In this document: positions 17,730 to 26,349 of the stretch, in pieces | How positions within the stretch are numbered: the first letter of the stretch is position 1 | How the letters are laid out: each line of letters opens with the position of its first letter | Source of the DNA: Sphingobacteriaceae bacterium | GTDB lineage: Bacteria > Bacteroidota > Bacteroidia > B-17B0 > Aurantibacillaceae | Reading direction: 5' to 3' | DNA: 39,055 nt | Assembly: GCA_023251775.1 (NCBI GenBank) | Contig: JAHEYC010000029.1 | Location: forward strand, 1 to 39,055 | Program-made: the position numbers and the translations under genes | The notes under the pieces: model-generated | What the model was told of the DNA's origin: nothing | What the model saw: only the letters and a program-made list of their open reading frames with translations | Database searches by the model: none

Positions 17730-18699
17730 ATTCTTTAAGATACCAGCATTGATCTGCTTTGCTTTTTCATTTAAAGCACAAACTTTTGATATTGAACAGA
17801 TAAACCAATTGATCAGGCCGCGAATAAAAGTAGATTCGAAATATACATTTGATTCGAACTTTAAAGATACCCTTGGAAAATACAATGCACTTGAGAATAC
17901 CATTGGCTTCACATTCCCTATCAAACGCACTTTTAAAACTGAAATAAAATTAAATTTGAGCAGTTTAAAATTAAAGGATATCGTAAAGAACAGCGTAAGC
18001 ATTAAAGCCGATGAGATCTTAGGAACTTTAAAAATTGCACAAAAACAAACCTCCCTTGGTTTTGATTCCTTACCGAAAAAGAATTTGTATTATGCCAATG
18101 CAGGGATCATTGGTTTACATCTCACAAAAAAATATAGAATATTATTCTACTCAGCCAACGTTACTATTCATGAACAAGATAAAACCCTTGCTAAACTTAT
18201 GCCTAGATTCTCAGGCGTAATTGGTCAATATCACATCAGAGGTTTGCGAAAAGGATATTATTATGGGGCTACGATCATTTACAGCGATGGCCTTTTACTT
18301 CCATCCCCATTTTTTGGCGGAACTATTCCTTTGAATAAGAATTTCTCCTTTAATTATACTTTACCTGTTGCATTGAATATACAATATTCTAAAGATAAAA
18401 GTTACCTTCTTATTGGCGCAAAAGCCGATGGATATAGAGCCGGTGTTATGATGCATGGTAAAAGGACCAATTTAAATTATACAAATGCAGCTGCCTATAT
18501 TAATTTCAGATATCGTTTTTCAAAATTGTTTCATGCGCAAGCCGAATGCGGTTATAATTTTTATCAGCGAGTGCAGTATGATAAAACCAATACCTATCCT
18601 TATAAATATCCTCTTAACACAGGATTTTACGTGAATGCCTCTTTAAATATCTATTTTGGCAAAAGTTTGCTCGAAAAAATTGTTGAAGAGTTGTTTTAA
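17719..18699 (+). CDS. predicted outer-membrane beta-barrel protein
   Basis: 326 residues. It starts with GTG inside the end of prfC; this is the only start that keeps the signal peptide (residues 1-20, ending SFKAQ). The mature part alternates polar and hydrophobic or aromatic residues in strand-length stretches ([28 protein letters not shown]), as in Bacteroidota outer-membrane barrels. The wording resembles the DUF6268-type barrels I know of, but I cannot confirm this. No enzyme motif is seen. Position between prfC and two SurA-like genes, with a two-base gap downstream, suggests it is co-expressed with periplasmic chaperones. Confidence 0.8.
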   Translation: MSFKFFKIPALICFAFSFKAQTFDIEQINQLIRPRIKVDSKYTFDSNFKDTLGKYNALENTIGFTFPIKRTFKTEIKLNLSSLKLKDIVKNSVSIKADEILGTLKIAQKQTSLGFDSLPKKNLYYANAGIIGLHLTKKYRILFYSANVTIHEQDKTLAKLMPRFSGVIGQYHIRGLRKGYYYGATIIYSDGLLLPSPFFGGTIPLNKNFSFNYTLPVALNIQYSKDKSYLLIGAKADGYRAGVMMHGKRTNLNYTNAAAYINFRYRFSKLFHAQAECGYNFYQRVQYDKTNTYPYKYPLNTGFYVNASLNIYFGKSLLEKIVEELF

Positions 18700-18701
18700 T
18701 C

Positions 18702-19577
18702 TTGTTATATTTAAAAGAATTGAAGATCGCATTTTATACATATTTATTTTTCTTTGGAATTGCTTTTTTGTCGTGTACTAAAACTACCAACCAAGAAGAC
18801 TCCCAAGAAAAACTTATTGCCAGTATTGGCACCGATCAGCTAACGGAAAGTGAATACAGAGAAAGTTTGATCCACGCCGATACAAAAGAAGATAGCATTG
18901 CTTTTGCCAAAAAATTAGTAGACGATTGGGTGCTTGAAACTTTGTTATATCAAGAAGCGCTTACAAAATTAGAACCTCAAGAAATTGATGTTGAAAAACA
19001 AGTGAACGATTACAAAAAGCAATTGATCAATTATATTTACGAGACCAAATTAATAGAGAATAACTTGGATACAGTGGTTTCTTATGAAGAAATTCAAGAT
19101 TACTACAATGATAATATTGACAATTTTGTTTTGAAGGATAATATCGTAAAAGTGAATTATTTTAAGATCCCTATTCAATCCAAAGAAATTGGTAAACTAA
19201 AACGCTTGGTTTATTCAACCACCGAAAAAGACAAACAACAACTGGAAGAACTATGCGTACAAAATGCCGAAAGTTTTTTTTTGAATGATAGCTTATGGCT
19301 TTTGTTGGATGATATCAAGCGCGATATCCCTGCAATGAAAGGTCCGCTTGAATACAATGTGGTGAGAGGCCGCATCATAGAGTTTGGAGATGCTGAGGCA
19401 TATTATTATTTGCGAATAAAAGATGTGAAGATCAAGAACAGTGCATCGCCTTTATCCTTTGAAAAAACAAATATCAAGACCTTCATTGTGAATTCTCGAA
19501 AAATAAAACTGATACAAGCTTACAAACAACAATTGCTCGAAAAGGCCAAAGCCAATAAGACTTTTAAGATATTTTAA
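18702..19577 (+). CDS. SurA-N-like lipoprotein chaperone without a clear PpiC domain
   Basis: 291 residues from TTG at 18702, two bases after the previous stop; a second TTG at 18720 is also possible. The signal ends FLSC, giving a lipoprotein anchored in the periplasm. The rest has the SurA N-terminal pattern: IASIGTDQLTESEYRESL, then long helices (VDDWVLETLLYQEALTKL, DVEKQVNDYKKQLINYIYE) and a YEEIQDYYNDNIDNFVLKD segment that in full isomerases leads into the PpiC domain. The following region lacks a recognisable PpiC signature such as GG.L..... or hILi. I infer a chaperone-type protein that helps outer-membrane proteins fold without isomerase activity, or with a diverged domain. Confidence 0.8.
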   Translation: MLYLKELKIAFYTYLFFFGIAFLSCTKTTNQEDSQEKLIASIGTDQLTESEYRESLIHADTKEDSIAFAKKLVDDWVLETLLYQEALTKLEPQEIDVEKQVNDYKKQLINYIYETKLIENNLDTVVSYEEIQDYYNDNIDNFVLKDNIVKVNYFKIPIQSKEIGKLKRLVYSTTEKDKQQLEELCVQNAESFFLNDSLWLLLDDIKRDIPAMKGPLEYNVVRGRIIEFGDAEAYYYLRIKDVKIKNSASPLSFEKTNIKTFIVNSRKIKLIQAYKQQLLEKAKANKTFKIF

Positions 19578-19621
19578 GGTTTTTTTAAGCGATAGTAGCT
19601 TATAATACGTAATTTTACCAC

Positions 19622-20965
19622 ATGCCGAAAAAGCTCTTCATACTTCTGTTCATTTCCATTTCATTTATCTCATTTTCGCAAAAAGAAAGTATTGATAAAG
19701 TGATAGGAATAGTTGGAAAATACCCTTTGTTATTGAGCGACCTGCAAAATGCTATGCTCATGCAGGAAAAGAACGAAGAAAAAATAAGCAAATGTTCGGC
19801 ATTTGAACAAGTATTATTTCAAAAACTATTAGTGGCACAGGCCGATAGAGATAGTATAACTGTTAGTGATGCAGAAATAGAGAACGAATTGAACAAGCGT
19901 TTGAATTATTATATCAATCAATTTGGAAGTGAAGAAAAATTGGAACAATTCTACGGTAAGCGTACCAATGTGATCAAAGATGAATTCAGAGCAGATGTTC
20001 AAGAGCAATTACTTGCACAAAAAATGCAATCAAAAATTTCTCCGGCAGAGAAATTATCTCCTGCAGAGACCCGCGCTTTTTTTAATACTATTCCTGAAGA
20101 TAGTTTGCCATTGATAAGTTCTGAGCATGAAATGCAACAATTAGTTAAGAAACCAACATTTAGTCCCGAAGCTAAAAAAGCTGCCAAAGAAAAATTGGAA
20201 GGATACCGCGAGCGAGTTATTGGTGGAGAAAGTATGAGTGTATTAGCGCGTATTTACAGTGAAGATCCGGGCTCTGCTAAAGAAGGTGGCGTTATTACCA
20301 ATGTATTTCGCGGACAAATGGTAGGCGAGTTTGAAGCCGTTGCTTACCGTTTAAAAACGGGAGAAGTATCGCAAGTATTTGAAACACCTTTTGGATATCA
20401 CTTCATGCAATTGATAGCGCGTAAAGGAGATCTTTTGGATATCCGACATATTCTCATCATTCCAAAAATGAGTAATCCTGATTATTATAAAAGCAAGATC
20501 CAATTGGACTCTATAGTAAAAGCCATTCACGATGGAACCATCACGTTTGAAGAAGCGGTAAAAAAATTCAGCGATGATAAAGAAACTGTACAAAACGGTG
20601 GCTTAATGGTAAATCCAATGACGGCAAGTCCAAAATGGACCATAGAAGATATTAGTCAAATGGATCAGAAATTGGTACAAACCATTGCCGAATTAGGCAT
20701 TGGTGAAATGAGTAAGACCATGGAGTATACAAACTATGGCGATAACAAACCTGCATTTCGTGTGATCAGATTAAAGAATCGTATCGATCCGCATAAAGCA
20801 AACATGAAAGACGATTACCAAAAGATCCAGCAAATGGCAACAGCCGATAAGAACAGAAAAGCCTTAAGGGAATGGATCAAAAAACGTTCGAAACTAACTT
20901 ACATTAAAGTTGAGGATGAATACAAGAAGTGCAACTTTGAGAATAGTTGGAACATCGCTAACTAA
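19622..20965 (+). CDS. surA: periplasmic SurA-like peptidyl-prolyl isomerase with two PpiC domains
   Basis: 447 residues. Signal peptide 1-20 (ends FISFSQ). The SurA N-terminal chaperone part covers about 21-160 (IDKVIGIVGKYPLLLSDL). Two parvulin-type domains follow: the first (about 170-270) with YSEDPGSAKEGGVI and FETPFGYHFMQLI, the second (about 275-390) with DIRHILIIPK, KFSDDKETVQNGGLM and PAFRVIRLK. The family folds outer-membrane proteins in the periplasm and speeds up proline isomerisation. It lies 44 bases after the SurA-N-like lipoprotein and ends the run of four co-directional genes that begins with prfC. Confidence 0.92.
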   Translation: MPKKLFILLFISISFISFSQKESIDKVIGIVGKYPLLLSDLQNAMLMQEKNEEKISKCSAFEQVLFQKLLVAQADRDSITVSDAEIENELNKRLNYYINQFGSEEKLEQFYGKRTNVIKDEFRADVQEQLLAQKMQSKISPAEKLSPAETRAFFNTIPEDSLPLISSEHEMQQLVKKPTFSPEAKKAAKEKLEGYRERVIGGESMSVLARIYSEDPGSAKEGGVITNVFRGQMVGEFEAVAYRLKTGEVSQVFETPFGYHFMQLIARKGDLLDIRHILIIPKMSNPDYYKSKIQLDSIVKAIHDGTITFEEAVKKFSDDKETVQNGGLMVNPMTASPKWTIEDISQMDQKLVQTIAELGIGEMSKTMEYTNYGDNKPAFRVIRLKNRIDPHKANMKDDYQKIQQMATADKNRKALREWIKKRSKLTYIKVEDEYKKCNFENSWNIAN

Positions 20966-20969
20966 ACTG

Positions 20970-20984
20970 CTCGGCTTCGCCGAG
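20970..20984. repeat. hairpin CTCGGC-TTC-GCCGAG at the left edge of the foldback repeat
   Basis: Perfect 6-bp GC-rich stem with a three-base loop, five bases after the surA stop. It is not followed by a T-run, so it is not a classical terminator, but may act as a 3' mRNA stabiliser or as part of the adjacent repeat. Confidence 0.5.
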
Positions 20985-20993
20985 GCTAAGAGG

Positions 20994-21189
20994 TTCTTTG
21001 CCACGTCCCGATAGCTATCGGGATACACTAATTTTCACTAATCTAAACGTACATTATTACACTAATCTGTGTGTAAACTAGATTTGTTCATCATATAAAT
21101 TAGTGCAATCTACTTGGCGCATACACACAGATTAGTGAAATCATAACGCACACAGATTAGTGTTAATTCGTTATTCGTGGCTAAAAAGA
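20994..21189. repeat. foldback intergenic repeat element (MITE-like)
   Basis: About 196 bases between the convergent surA and flippase genes. Ends are imperfect inverted repeats: TCTTTGCCACG on the left and CGTGGCTAAAAAGA on the right. Inside are three CACTAAT copies on the left (21026, 21036, 21060) mirrored by three ATTAGTG copies on the right (21099, 21131, 21156). CACTAATCTGTGTG (21060-21073) has two exact reverse-complement copies at 21124-21137 and 21149-21162. A perfect 18-bp palindrome TCCCGATAGCTATCGGGA lies at 21006-21023. A second hairpin, GCAGC-GGA-GCTGC (21195-21207), flanks the right edge. No open reading frame or transposase is inside, so it would be non-autonomous if mobile. 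Confidence 0.65.
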
Positions 21190-21219
21190 CGCAAGCAGCG
21201 GAGCTGCGAAGTATTCTCA

Positions 21220-22671
21220 TTAAGGTTTGATAACTTTGAATTGGATCAACACCTGTTTTATCTCATTTCTAAAAACAAAGTAGAACACCAAGGCAAAAAT
21301 GCCTAATTGCGCAAGGTATAATCGCAGATCATAATCCGGAAAGAAATAAAATTGGATCGCATTTACTAGAAGATATAAGAGCGGGATCAAATAGATCTTA
21401 AAATAATTGAATTCGTAAACAAAGATCCCTTTTGTTAATCCTGCGGATAAAATAACTTGTAATACCTTAGTTAAAATGCCGGCGTAGATAACGCCCATCA
21501 ATCCCATATACACAGAAGCAAAATACGTTATCACCATTTGAAATATAGCGCTGAAACCAAATATCTTTAAAAGTGTAAATGTCTTCTTTGCAAATAAAAT
21601 GGTTGACAAATAGAAATTTAAAATACTTCTCAACCCATATCCTGCGGCTAAAATCCCAATATAACTTGCCGCATCGTAAAAACTTTGCTTGGTTATAAGT
21701 AATCTGTAGAGTAACGGGATAGCAATACAAAATACAATGAGTTGCATGATATTTACCGCTGTAAACACATTAAAATACCGATTACTTTCTTTTGTAGTGG
21801 TGTATCGTTCTTGTTTATTCCAGATCTCATAAAGTTTTGGGAAAATAACAGCCGATAAACTATTTTGCAGAAACTCAATTCCAAAAAAACATTTTAAAAC
21901 AAGATCGTACGTATTCAGATCAACTTTATCAATATACGATTGCAGCATAAAACGATCGATCTGACTTAAGATCCAACCCGAAAGCACAAAAAATAAGAAG
22001 GGTACGCAAAATTGTTTTATCTCCGGCAAAAACTCCTTATTGAATTTGAACGAGCCATATTTTACAAAAATGAAATGTGCCATCACAAAAATGATAACAC
22101 CACTTAGTAATCGTCCGTACATAGGACCAATAATAGATTCAGGGTAAAGCTTCAATCCCCCAATAGAAATTAGCAGCGTGAAAATAAAATTGATGAAATT
22201 CACACTTAAAAAAAGTAGAGGTTTTTTAAGATAGATAAGCGAATTGGTACAGGTTTTAAAATATGAATTAAAAAAGGCAGTTAAGATCGCATAAAAACCA
22301 TACGGCCAAAATTCCATTTCATAATCGGCTCTAAACACCATTTTCATGACCGAAGTTCCCATTAATGCCATTACAGCTAACCAAAAAACGCCAATAAGTA
22401 ATAATAAAATAGCGGTTGTGCCAATGAATTGTTTTTGTTTTTCAGGCTGGTCGCTTAATTGCGTGTATTTCACCCCAAAAAAAGTATCCAAAGAGAACGT
22501 GAACAGAACTTGAAATAATAAAGAGATACTGATATAAAAAGCAACCTGTAAAAAATGAAGTTCGTTAAGATTATTGGTGTAGAACGGAAGCAGAATGATA
22601 CTTGCCAACATTGGCATGGCACCACCAATGGTGTAAACGATAGATGATTTAAGAAAACCTTTACTGATCAT
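21220..22671 (-). CDS. polysaccharide/oligosaccharide flippase (Wzx/MATE-like, MOP superfamily)
   Basis: 483 residues with about 12-14 hydrophobic membrane segments spread along the whole length and short polar loops, starting with SSIVYTIGGAMPMLASIILLPFYTNNL, the typical N-terminus of Wzx-like exporters. Charged residues at loop positions (QIDRFMLQSY, SLDTFFGVKY) match the family. Such proteins flip lipid-linked sugars across the inner membrane. It is the last gene of a four-gene minus-strand operon with a methyltransferase, an unknown acidic protein and a GT2 enzyme (33-base gap upstream), supporting a surface glycan pathway. The sugar is not known. Confidence 0.9.
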   Translation of the reverse strand: MISKGFLKSSIVYTIGGAMPMLASIILLPFYTNNLNELHFLQVAFYISISLLFQVLFTFSLDTFFGVKYTQLSDQPEKQKQFIGTTAILLLLIGVFWLAVMALMGTSVMKMVFRADYEMEFWPYGFYAILTAFFNSYFKTCTNSLIYLKKPLLFLSVNFINFIFTLLISIGGLKLYPESIIGPMYGRLLSGVIIFVMAHFIFVKYGSFKFNKEFLPEIKQFCVPFLFFVLSGWILSQIDRFMLQSYIDKVDLNTYDLVLKCFFGIEFLQNSLSAVIFPKLYEIWNKQERYTTTKESNRYFNVFTAVNIMQLIVFCIAIPLLYRLLITKQSFYDAASYIGILAAGYGLRSILNFYLSTILFAKKTFTLLKIFGFSAIFQMVITYFASVYMGLMGVIYAGILTKVLQVILSAGLTKGIFVYEFNYFKIYLIPLLYLLVNAIQFYFFPDYDLRLYLAQLGIFALVFYFVFRNEIKQVLIQFKVIKP

Positions 22672-22704
22672 ATCTTAATGCACCATAACGTTAGAGTTGT
22701 GCAT

Positions 22705-23394
22705 TTATTTTTGCTTTTCGTATATAAAGAAGTCGCAATCCGATCCAATTTCACCTTTTTTCACATCTGCGTACTTATTTTTGATCTGTTCTATCAATTT
22801 AAAATTGGGAAATTGCTTTGTTACAAAAGTGCTAAAACTCCTTCTGTTCTCGTGCTGATAAATTGGCTCTTCCTTTTGATCAAAATCGGTAGCGTAAATG
22901 ATCACGTATTTTTTTGATGTATTAAAAAGATCGGTCAAATATTTTTCGAAGATCTGTTTTTCTACTAAGTGATATAATACATCCAACGACATGGTAAGAT
23001 CGGCCTTGATGATATTGTGATTATCATAAAATGCTAAACTATTGTACAATAAAAAACTTTTGTGTTTATCATCTTTAAAAAGGTCATGACACATTTGAAT
23101 AGCGGTAGGACTCACATCTAACCCAATGTAATTTGGATATTTTGCAATTTTCAATTGATTGCCATCGCCGCATCCAAATTCCAGCACTGTATCAATTTTA
23201 TTTTTTTCTACAAAGGGATTTAAGATCTCCGCTTTAAATTCGGCCAAATGATCATACGAACCACTCCCTGAATTTCCTTGTGTCTTATAACGTTCGTCCC
23301 AATACTCCGCCGAGCCTTTGAATTTCTTCTTCTGCTGATTTCGTTTGATCTCCTTAATGAATCCGATCTTTAAAAGGGTTTCTTTTAATCCCAT
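22705..23394 (-). CDS. class I SAM-dependent methyltransferase
   Basis: 229 residues, soluble. The S-adenosylmethionine site is clear: VLEFGCGDGNQ (70-80), followed by IGLDVSPTAIQMC as motif II and a later MSLDVLYHLVEKQIFEKYL segment typical of small-molecule methyltransferases. The N-terminal YWDERYKTQGNSGSGSY resembles methyltransferases in glycan clusters. It lies between the flippase and the pRiA4b-like gene in the same direction (33- and 24-base gaps). The substrate is probably a sugar or lipid-linked intermediate, which is inference. Confidence 0.9.
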   Translation of the reverse strand: MGLKETLLKIGFIKEIKRNQQKKKFKGSAEYWDERYKTQGNSGSGSYDHLAEFKAEILNPFVEKNKIDTVLEFGCGDGNQLKIAKYPNYIGLDVSPTAIQMCHDLFKDDKHKSFLLYNSLAFYDNHNIIKADLTMSLDVLYHLVEKQIFEKYLTDLFNTSKKYVIIYATDFDQKEEPIYQHENRRSFSTFVTKQFPNFKLIEQIKNKYADVKKGEIGSDCDFFIYEKQK

Positions 23395-23418
23395 CTTTTG
23401 CTCTAGTGTTGTGAAATT

Positions 23419-24090
23419 TTAATGTTCGTCCTCTTCAAACGCCGAAGGATCCACGTCTGCATCCGCATCTTCGCCTAATTCTTCGTCTACTTCTTCCTCG
23501 CCCTCTTCTCCTTCCAAAGCAACAAGATCATCCTCCTCTATTCCTTCTTCGCCTGTATCCAATGTTTTATAAACTTCCTCATCCGATGGCTCCTCGCTCA
23601 ACAGCGCTGCCAGAGCCAATTCAGGGGTTAGATCATCTTTAATGATATTGAGTTGTTTGTATTGCTTTGGTGCGTTGCCAATTGAACGTATGCAAACAGG
23701 ATAATTTAATTTTCCATCCTCATTCACAATTTTAAGCATCTCAATTAAAAAACACCATTGCGCTTCGGGATCGAACACATAAACAAAACGTTGGTGAGGT
23801 TGTTCAATGAATTTCGCAATCTTTGTTTCCTTCATTAAATATTTGCGCTCTATCTTTCGGCGTTTATCTTCTTCGTCGAGTGCAAGATCTTCTTTATTCA
23901 AAGTGATCTCTTCATTTTTACGCCAATAATCATCGCTCACAAAAAAAGAAGCTGCGTGTTTTTTATCAAATTTAAATGCCTCTTGAATGGCATCATGAAA
24001 TTGTTCGAAATTCTGTGCGGCTTTTATGTCAATGTCGCGATAAACATCTTCATTATCCTCCAAACAAACTCTAAAGCGATAGACTGCCAT
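23419..24090 (-). CDS. plasmid pRiA4b ORF-3-like protein with a highly acidic tail
   Basis: 223 residues. The N-terminal part (MAVYRFRVCLEDNEDVYRDI, then FDKKHAASFFVSDDYW and YVFDPEAQWCFLIEML) matches the pRiA4b ORF-3 / IS1096 TnpR-like fold, a small alpha/beta domain of unknown role. About residues 165-223 are almost entirely Asp, Glu and small residues (GEEGEEEVDEELGEDADAD). Despite the family name there is no transposase nearby and it is not a recombinase by any motif I see. Its stop is one base from the start-side gene pair (GT2 ends at 24092), so it is co-transcribed with glycan genes. Confidence 0.8.
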   Translation of the reverse strand: MAVYRFRVCLEDNEDVYRDIDIKAAQNFEQFHDAIQEAFKFDKKHAASFFVSDDYWRKNEEITLNKEDLALDEEDKRRKIERKYLMKETKIAKFIEQPHQRFVYVFDPEAQWCFLIEMLKIVNEDGKLNYPVCIRSIGNAPKQYKQLNIIKDDLTPELALAALLSEEPSDEEVYKTLDTGEEGIEEDDLVALEGEEGEEEVDEELGEDADADVDPSAFEEDEH

Positions 24091-24091
24091 T

Positions 24092-24844
24092 TTACTTAGA
24101 TTTTGGTTTATAGATCTTGCTATTCATTAATCCTATCTTATTAAAAAAATGCACGAACGACGTACCTAAAACGCCCATGCCATATTTGGCACTGCGGCGG
24201 AAATTGATGCTGCTTGCTTCAGGAAAATATTTGGTTGGACAAGTTACTTCGGCAATGTCAAATCCGGCATAAAATATTTGTGAGATCATTTGGTTATCAA
24301 ATACAAAATCATCTGAGTTAGCGTGATAATTAATTCCCAATAACACTTGCTTACTGAATGCTCTGTAACCTGTGTGATATTCAGAAAGTTTTTGATTTAC
24401 TAATACATTTTGCGTAAAAGTTAGCATCCGATTAAAAATATATTTATACATAGGCATTCCACCTTTCAATGCGCCTTTTCCCAATATCCTTGATCCAAAA
24501 ACAACAGGATACAATTCGTTAGCAATTATGTAACTCATGCTATGAATTAACTTTGGAGTATACTGATAATCCGGGTGAAGCATGATAACAATATCAGCAT
24601 TCAATTGCAAAGCCTTATCATAACACGTTTTTTGATTACCGCCATAGCCTTTGTTCTTCTCATGTTTAATTACATGATTAATGCCTAATCCATGGGCTAC
24701 TTCCACCGTATTATCAGTGCTGTTATCATCAACCAAAACAACATCATCAACAATGTCGAAAGGGATCTCTTCGTATGTTTTTTTTAGGGTTAATGCAGCA
24801 TTGTATGCAGGCAGCACCACCACTATTTTTTTACCATGAATCAT
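24092..24844 (-). CDS. glycosyltransferase family 2 (dolichol-phosphate mannosyltransferase-like)
   Basis: 250 residues, GT-A fold. Motifs: VVVLPAYNAALTLKKTYEEI at the start, VVLVDDNSTDNT for nucleotide binding, DIVIMLHPDYQYTP in place of the usual DADLQ, and the acceptor-side YHTGYRAFSKQVL. There is no C-terminal membrane pair, so it is a short soluble or peripheral DPM1-like enzyme that probably moves a sugar from a nucleotide to a lipid phosphate. First gene of the four-gene minus-strand operon; a full TAnnTTTG box lies just upstream. Divergent from the LptF/G operon. Confidence 0.9.
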   Translation of the reverse strand: MIHGKKIVVVLPAYNAALTLKKTYEEIPFDIVDDVVLVDDNSTDNTVEVAHGLGINHVIKHEKNKGYGGNQKTCYDKALQLNADIVIMLHPDYQYTPKLIHSMSYIIANELYPVVFGSRILGKGALKGGMPMYKYIFNRMLTFTQNVLVNQKLSEYHTGYRAFSKQVLLGINYHANSDDFVFDNQMISQIFYAGFDIAEVTCPTKYFPEASSINFRRSAKYGMGVLGTSFVHFFNKIGLMNSKIYKPKSK

Positions 24845-24851
24845 ATGCTCA

Positions 24852-24859
24852 CAAAAATA
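24852..24859 (-). promoter_or_regulatory. -7 box TATTTTTG for the glycan operon
   Basis: Minus-strand TATTTTTG fits TAnnTTTG. Only seven bases separate it from the ATG at 24844, so the transcript would be nearly leaderless. I do not see a good TTG at the -33 distance. Confidence 0.35.
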
Positions 24860-24921
24860 ACAACAATTGTGAAATTAATGCTTATTTTCTAATTAAGAAA
24901 TCTTATTTTTAAACGAAAATT

Positions 24922-26349
24922 GTGAATTTTAAGAAACTACATAAACTACTGATTTCAAGTTTTGTGCCGCCTTTTTTGGCCACTCTTTTTGTAAGCGTTT
25001 TTTTGTTCTTTTTAGTGGAGATCGTGATCACGTATCTTGACGAATTGATAGGTAAGGGTTTACGTACCTTCGATCTTATCAAACTTTTTACGTACGCATG
25101 GATAACCATTATTCCGCAATGTATTCCGTTGGCCGTTCTATTGGCCTCCATCATGAGTTTTGGGAATTTGGCAGAGAATTATGAATTAGCCGCCATGAAA
25201 TCATCAGGACTTTCTTTATTCAGGATCATGAAGCCGCTTATTGTTTTAATTTTAATTTTAGCGGGACTCACATTTTTATTCAACAATTTTATTTTGCCAA
25301 CTGTAAGTTTACGATCAACAGCTTTGCTTTACGATATTCGGCAGAAAAAACCAACGGTGAATATCAAAGAAGGGATCTTTTATAATAAACTGGATAATTA
25401 TTCTATTTTGGTTGGAGGAAAATCGGAGAACAAGGATACGCTCAAAAATATTTTGATCTACGATCACAGTGCCAACGATGGAAATACGATTCAAACATAT
25501 GCAAAGGCCGCGCGAATGTCCACTACCTCGGATACAAGTAATTTGGTATTGATCATGAAAGATGGAAATCGTTACGAAACTGTTTTGAATAAAGAGAATA
25601 CTAACAAAGCAAAAGCATTAAGCATACTCAATTTTAAACAACTTCAAGTAAATATTGAGCTCACCGATTTTAAATTGGCGAAAACGGATGAAAAATTATT
25701 TAAAGGTTATGCCGAAATGATGAACATATGGCAATTGGATTCTATTGCCGATTCTTCTCGCAAAACCCTAAGAGGTCTTTCCAAACAATTAGATAAACAA
25801 ATGAAGGATTATTTTTTTATTAAAAGTAATTTAACCGATACGGCTAAAAATAAATATGCCATGGTCTGCATTGATACCTTAAGCTCTAAACTTATTAAAG
25901 ACGATTACTATAAATTATACGATTACGCTTTGAATATCACACGAAATAATATTAGTGTGCTCGATAACGCTGCTGACATCCGAAAGTCGGAAACCGCAGC
26001 CCTTACAGAACTTACTGTGGAATGGCATAAAAAAATTGTGGTATGTTTTGCCTGTATCATTTTGTTCTTCATTGGCGCGCCATTGGGTGCTATTATTCGC
26101 AAAGGCGGATTGGGTTTGCCCGTGGTAACAGCGGTATTTTTCTTTTTGGCCTATTTTATTTTAACCGAAGCTTTTACCACAGTTGCCATAGAAGGAAAAT
26201 TACCGCCATGGCAAGCGATGTGGATCCCATTGGCCATATTTTTTCCGGTCAGTGTTTTTCTGACCTACAAAGCCGCTAAAGATTCGGCGCTTTTTGATAT
26301 TACCAGTTATTTTATTTTCTTTCAAAAACTTTTTAAACGCGGAAGCTGA
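24922..26349 (+). CDS. LptF/LptG-family permease (YjgP/YjgQ)
   Basis: 475 residues from GTG. Three membrane segments at the N-terminal side (about 10-35, 55-85, 95-120), a long soluble periplasmic part (about 125-370), and three C-terminal membrane segments (about 375-455). The NLAENYELAAMKSSGLSLFRIM segment is the LptF/G coupling motif. Family role: inner-membrane part of the Lpt transporter that takes lipopolysaccharide from the membrane with the ATPase LptB and passes it to LptC/LptA. Its stop overlaps the next start by one base (TGATG). An OstA/LptA-like gene closes the same operon, supporting the assignment. Confidence 0.93.
   Translation: MNFKKLHKLLISSFVPPFLATLFVSVFLFFLVEIVITYLDELIGKGLRTFDLIKLFTYAWITIIPQCIPLAVLLASIMSFGNLAENYELAAMKSSGLSLFRIMKPLIVLILILAGLTFLFNNFILPTVSLRSTALLYDIRQKKPTVNIKEGIFYNKLDNYSILVGGKSENKDTLKNILIYDHSANDGNTIQTYAKAARMSTTSDTSNLVLIMKDGNRYETVLNKENTNKAKALSILNFKQLQVNIELTDFKLAKTDEKLFKGYAEMMNIWQLDSIADSSRKTLRGLSKQLDKQMKDYFFIKSNLTDTAKNKYAMVCIDTLSSKLIKDDYYKLYDYALNITRNNISVLDNAADIRKSETAALTELTVEWHKKIVVCFACIILFFIGAPLGAIIRKGGLGLPVVTAVFFFLAYFILTEAFTTVAIEGKLPPWQAMWIPLAIFFPVSVFLTYKAAKDSALFDITSYFIFFQKLFKRGS

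Noticed and set aside
20994-21189. CRISPR or tRNA-like interpretation of the intergenic repeats
   Set aside because: Copies are inverted relative to each other and irregularly spaced, and no tRNA cloverleaf with a T-loop motif can be formed.
23419-24090. Mobile element inferred from the IS1096 TnpR-like family name
   Set aside because: No transposase, inverted ends or target duplication is seen around the gene; the name reflects only the family's first members.
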